DNA from: Verrucomicrobiales bacterium
Lineage (GTDB): Bacteria; Verrucomicrobiota; Verrucomicrobiia; Verrucomicrobiales; DEV007
DNA: 9,008 nt
NCBI GenBank assembly: GCA_017991025.1
Contig: JAGNMT010000112.1
Location: 1 to 9,008, forward strand
Reading direction: 5' to 3'
Part shown: in pieces, positions 6,248-9,008 of the stretch
Layout: each line of letters starts with the position of its first letter
How positions within the stretch are numbered: the first letter of the stretch is position 1
Notes under the pieces: model-generated
Seen by the model: only the letters and a program-made list of their open reading frames with translations
The model's database searches: none
What the model was told of the DNA's origin: nothing
Made by a program: the position numbers and the translations under genes

Positions 6248-7407
6248 TCACGCTGGCGCTGCGCATGCTCTTCAACGATAGAGCGAAATACCTGATGCTC
6301 GTCTCCGGTGTCGCCTTTGCGAGTCTCCTCATGATCCAGCAGAGCGGCGTTTTCTGCGGACTGATGAGTTGGACCTATTCCAGTCTGAGAAATCTACGCG
6401 CCCCGATCTGGGTGATGGATCCCAAGGTCGAGCAGGTCAACGATCCGAAACCGCTGCGTGACACCGATGTGTTTCGGGTACGATCGATTGATGGGGTGGC
6501 CTGGGCAGCGCCGCTTTACACAGGCAATGTGCAGGGGCGTCTTCCGAATGGTAACTTCAAGCTGGTCCAGCTCGTCGGCCTCGATAACAATACCTTCACC
6601 GGCGCACCGGGACCGGAAAAATTCCTTGCCGGAAGCCTTGATGCCCTGCGTCTTCCGAACACGGTCATCATCGATGACTTCGCAGTGCAGCGACTTAGCG
6701 ACGGACTGACGCATCCTGATGGCACACCAAGGAAAATCGGGATCGGGGATGTCTTCGATATCAATGATCACGAAGCCCGGGTCGTCGGCATCATCAAGGC
6801 TTATCGTTCCTTTACCGGCGGACCTTATGTCTTCACAACCTATGATCGTGCCCTGCAGTATGCGCCGCCGACACGGCGAATGCTCAGTTTCGTCCTCGCT
6901 GCGCCTGCCGAAGGTATGGACCCGGCGATAGTTGCCGGGCGCATCACCAGAGAATCAGGGCTGCGGGCACAGACGGAGGCCGAGTTTCGGAATGAGACGC
7001 TCTTCTGGTTTGTGAAAAACACCGGGATTCCGGTGTCCTTCGGCACCACCGTTCTTCTGGGCCTGATTGTCGGCCTCGTCATCTCGGGGCAGACCTATTA
7101 CACGTTTATCCTTGAGAACGCCCGCAGCATCGCCGCTTTCAAGGCCATGGGAGCATCCATGTCGCTGCTCGTCCGCATGCTCATCACGCAAAGTGTCGTC
7201 GCGGGGCTGATCGGATTCGGCATCGGTGTCGGACTCTCGGCCGGGTTCGGCTTCCTCACGGCCCCGAAAGGGCAGCCGCCCTTTTACCTCCTTCCCGAAA
7301 TCCTCTTCGGCGTGGGCGGTTTTATCCTGCTCATCACCATCTCCGCCGCCCTTCTGGGCATCATCAAAGTGGCGCGGATGGACCCTGATACCGTCTTCCG
7401 GGGCTGA
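6244..7407 (+). CDS. ABC exporter permease, DevC/MacB-like FtsX-fold family
   Basis: A 387-residue inner-membrane subunit with the MacB-type topology. One N-terminal membrane helix lies at about 16-34. A large periplasmic domain follows (about 40-258), and three further helices lie at about 262-284, 308-338 and 352-375. After helix 2 the segment SIAAFKAMGASMSLL (295-309) matches the cytoplasmic coupling helix of FtsX-domain permeases, normally L-K-A-x-G-A-S. The C-terminus, RMDPDTVFRG, also fits (MacB/DevC permeases end near a P-x-x-A/V-F-R-G signature). The start is supported by AAGGA at 6231-6235. The single permease presumably works as a homodimer with the ATPase encoded 9 bp downstream. 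The substrate is unknown; DevBCA in Anabaena exports heterocyst glycolipids, but the cargo here need not be similar. Confidence 0.92.
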   Translation: MITLALRMLFNDRAKYLMLVSGVAFASLLMIQQSGVFCGLMSWTYSSLRNLRAPIWVMDPKVEQVNDPKPLRDTDVFRVRSIDGVAWAAPLYTGNVQGRLPNGNFKLVQLVGLDNNTFTGAPGPEKFLAGSLDALRLPNTVIIDDFAVQRLSDGLTHPDGTPRKIGIGDVFDINDHEARVVGIIKAYRSFTGGPYVFTTYDRALQYAPPTRRMLSFVLAAPAEGMDPAIVAGRITRESGLRAQTEAEFRNETLFWFVKNTGIPVSFGTTVLLGLIVGLVISGQTYYTFILENARSIAAFKAMGASMSLLVRMLITQSVVAGLIGFGIGVGLSAGFGFLTAPKGQPPFYLLPEILFGVGGFILLITISAALLGIIKVARMDPDTVFRG

Positions 7408-7416
7408 TTCCGTGAC

Positions 7417-8142
7417 ATGTCCGACTCATCCACTGCCGCCATTCAGATCTCCCATGTGTCCAAGTCTTTCGGGCAGGGACAGGCCCTCGTCGAGGCGCTC
7501 AAGGACGTCAGTCTCGAGGCTTTTCTCGGCGAGATGTTTTTTCTTGTCGGCCCGTCAGGGTGCGGGAAAACCACGCTCCTGAGCATTCTTTGCAGCACCC
7601 TTAAGCCGACTTCAGGAAACGTAAAAGTCTTCGGGACTGACCTTACCGCTAGCTCCAACCGGCACCTGACCCGCTTTCGCCGCGAGCATGTCGGTTTTGT
7701 CTTCCAGCAGTTCAATCTCATCTCGACTCTGACGATCACGGAAAACGTCAGTGTGCCGCTCCTCCTCGCCGGAGCCGGGACCGGCAAGGCGAACCGGCTT
7801 GCCAAGGAGGCGCTCGACCGTGTCGGTCTCGGCGACAAAATCGCCCTGCGCCCCGGCAAACTCTCGGGTGGTCAGCAGCAGCGCGTCGCGATCGCCCGCG
7901 CGCTCGTCCATTCACCGGACCTCATCGTCTGTGATGAACCTACTTCGGCGCTCGATAGCGAAACTGGTCATCAGATCATGGAGATCCTCGATGAGGTCGC
8001 CCGTGACGCGAAGCGTTGTGTTATCGTTGTTACTCACGATCCCCGTATCCTCGGTTTTGCTGATCGTTTGGCCGAAATGGAAGACGGCCGGATTCTGAAC
8101 ATCACGACCGGAACCGCCCATGCGGCGGGATTGGGAAAGTGA
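7417..8142 (+). CDS. ABC exporter ATPase, DevA/LolD/MacB-like
   Basis: A 241-residue nucleotide-binding subunit that energises the exporter. All standard motifs are present and intact: Walker A GPSGCGKT (45-52), Q-loop in FVFQQF (94-99), signature LSGGQQQR (149-156), Walker B LIVCDE (169-174), D-loop SALD (177-180) and the switch histidine in VVTHD (His207). The spacing and the NLISTLTITENV stretch after the Q-loop are typical of the LolD/MacB/DevA group. ATG 7417 lies 9 bp after the permease stop with no Shine-Dalgarno sequence, so translation is probably coupled to the permease. It is the last gene of the three-gene exporter unit, and a 140-bp gap follows. Confidence 0.95.
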   Translation: MSDSSTAAIQISHVSKSFGQGQALVEALKDVSLEAFLGEMFFLVGPSGCGKTTLLSILCSTLKPTSGNVKVFGTDLTASSNRHLTRFRREHVGFVFQQFNLISTLTITENVSVPLLLAGAGTGKANRLAKEALDRVGLGDKIALRPGKLSGGQQQRVAIARALVHSPDLIVCDEPTSALDSETGHQIMEILDEVARDAKRCVIVVTHDPRILGFADRLAEMEDGRILNITTGTAHAAGLGK

Positions 8143-8254
8143 TTCTCCGGGGAGGGGGCGCAATAGCGGTGGAAAATTATTATCGTACCTCCCGGCATCG
8201 GGGTTCCCTCTTCGGTGGGAGATGGTTCAGCCATGACGGTTGGCTATTGCCCTC

Positions 8255-8264
8255 GTTAATTAAC
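8255..8264. promoter_or_regulatory. AT-rich palindrome upstream of the jelly-roll gene
   Basis: GTTAATTAAC is a perfect 10-bp palindrome in a small AT-rich island (about 8253-8290) within otherwise GC-rich DNA. It lies 18 bp before the GTG at 8283. It could be part of a promoter or an operator; no convincing -35/-10 pair can be assigned around it. Confidence 0.3.
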
Positions 8265-8282
8265 AAAGATCCCTTAATTGCT

Positions 8283-8984
8283 GTGAAAAAATCATCCTTT
8301 ATTGCCTTAGTCGCCTCCGCACTGACAGTTTCCGTAATTCCCGCCACTGCAGGCGATCCCGCGACGCTTCTCGCTGTGCGCGGCGAGTTGCTTTTGAGTG
8401 AAGACTTCGCCGCTCCGGTCGAAGCTGCCAAGATCGAAAAAGGCAAACCTGCGACAGCGGGCTGGCGGTTGAAGCCGGGCAAGTGGGAATTTGTCGATGG
8501 TGCGATGAAGGGCAGTGAGGTGGCCTCTGACAAACACGGCGCGGTGGCTCGCTTTCCGATGAAATTTCAGAATGCCGTGATTCAGTATGAGGTTCGCCTC
8601 GATGGTGCAAAGACGACCACTTTGAGTGTCAATGATGCAAAGGAACACGTCTGCCGGGTACTCATTAATTCAACCGGTTTCACCGCGCAAAAGGACGATC
8701 ATGATCACGACGGACCGGATAAGGCCGAGGTCTTCGGGAAAGTGGCGCTGCCAATCAAGGCGGGCGAATGGAAAACGGTCGTGCTGGAGATTGTGGGCGA
8801 AGAAATGGTCGCGCACATCGACGGCAAGGCAATCGCAGGTTCCAATGGGTTGCTGGGGACGGAGAAAGCAAATTTCGGATTTACTGTCGGCGGTGAAAGC
8901 GCTTCGGTGCGCAATTTAAGGGTGTGGAGTGCTACGCTTAATTCAGAATGGTCCACGACTAAAGGGACTCTATCTGGAGTCTGA
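8283..8984 (+). CDS. Exported GH16/DUF1080-like jelly-roll (concanavalin A-like) protein
   Basis: A 233-residue predicted secreted protein of unknown activity. The GTG start gives a clear Sec signal peptide: KKSSF, a hydrophobic core to about 19, and cleavage near ATA-G at 23. The mature part is beta-rich and ordered like the lectin-like fold of GH16/DUF1080 proteins: LLLSEDF at 36-42, WEFVDGAMKG at 68-77, QYEVRLD at 101-107, GEWKTVVLEIVGEEMVAHID at 161-180, and a closing strand VRNLRVW at 209-215. A conserved-looking acidic/His segment, DDHDHDGPDK (138-147), sits in the middle and could bind a metal or form a substrate loop. The open frame extends back to a GTG at 8139 that overlaps the ATPase stop, but those 48 extra residues do not resemble a signal peptide. 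No catalytic assignment is safe. Confidence 0.75.
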   Translation: MKKSSFIALVASALTVSVIPATAGDPATLLAVRGELLLSEDFAAPVEAAKIEKGKPATAGWRLKPGKWEFVDGAMKGSEVASDKHGAVARFPMKFQNAVIQYEVRLDGAKTTTLSVNDAKEHVCRVLINSTGFTAQKDDHDHDGPDKAEVFGKVALPIKAGEWKTVVLEIVGEEMVAHIDGKAIAGSNGLLGTEKANFGFTVGGESASVRNLRVWSATLNSEWSTTKGTLSGV

Positions 8985-9008
8985 TGTCTGTTCCCGGTAT
9001 TGAAAATT

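Noticed and set aside
8189..8221. Possible terminator after the ATPase (CTCCC ... GGGAG)
   Set aside because: The stem is only 5 bp with a 23-nt interior and no T-tract after it.
8139..8282. N-terminal extension of the jelly-roll protein from a GTG overlapping the ATPase stop (GTGA)
   Set aside because: It would place 48 non-hydrophobic, unrelated residues before a well-formed signal peptide, so the GTG at 8283 fits better.

Overview
The window reads as chromosomal DNA of a GC-rich, Gram-negative bacterium. I infer a member of the Verrucomicrobiota, or less likely the Planctomycetota. The reasons are a Tat-exported Gfo/Idh/MocA oxidoreductase of the type these phyla carry in many copies, a secreted jelly-roll/GH16-like protein, a secreted beta-propeller, and start codons that mostly lack a Shine-Dalgarno sequence. 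This is judged from protein character alone; no rRNA or marker phylogeny is available here.

Layout: the left end holds the N-terminal part of rlmN on the minus strand, cut by the window edge. It diverges over 65 bp from a plus-strand run of eight genes that fills the rest. In order these are: a Tat-exported Gfo/Idh/MocA oxidoreductase (718-2100); aguB, N-carbamoylputrescine amidohydrolase (2232-3095); aguA, agmatine deiminase (annotated from 3227, probably starting slightly upstream); an exported six-bladed beta-propeller protein (4321-5226); a three-gene ABC exporter in DevB-DevC-DevA order (5292-8142); and an exported GH16/DUF1080-like jelly-roll protein (8283-8984). The gaps are 131, 131, 77, 65, 37, 9 and 140 bp, and no gene-free stretch reaches 300 bp.

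Function: AguA and AguB together turn agmatine into putrescine, CO2 and ammonia, so this is a compact agmatine-to-putrescine module. No arginine decarboxylase is visible. The adaptor, permease and ATPase form one MacB/DevBCA-like export machine. Its outer-membrane channel must lie elsewhere and its cargo cannot be read from the sequence. The propeller and jelly-roll proteins that flank the exporter are both exported, but nothing in the sequence ties them to it.

The most unusual DNA lies between aguB and aguA. It is a roughly 100-bp block bounded by a 10-bp perfect inverted repeat and containing an 8-bp tandem repeat, and its right edge runs into what is probably the true 5' end of aguA. I found no CRISPR array, transposase, tRNA or phage gene, and no convincing new multi-gene system. 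Most of the window looks like ordinary core or niche metabolism.
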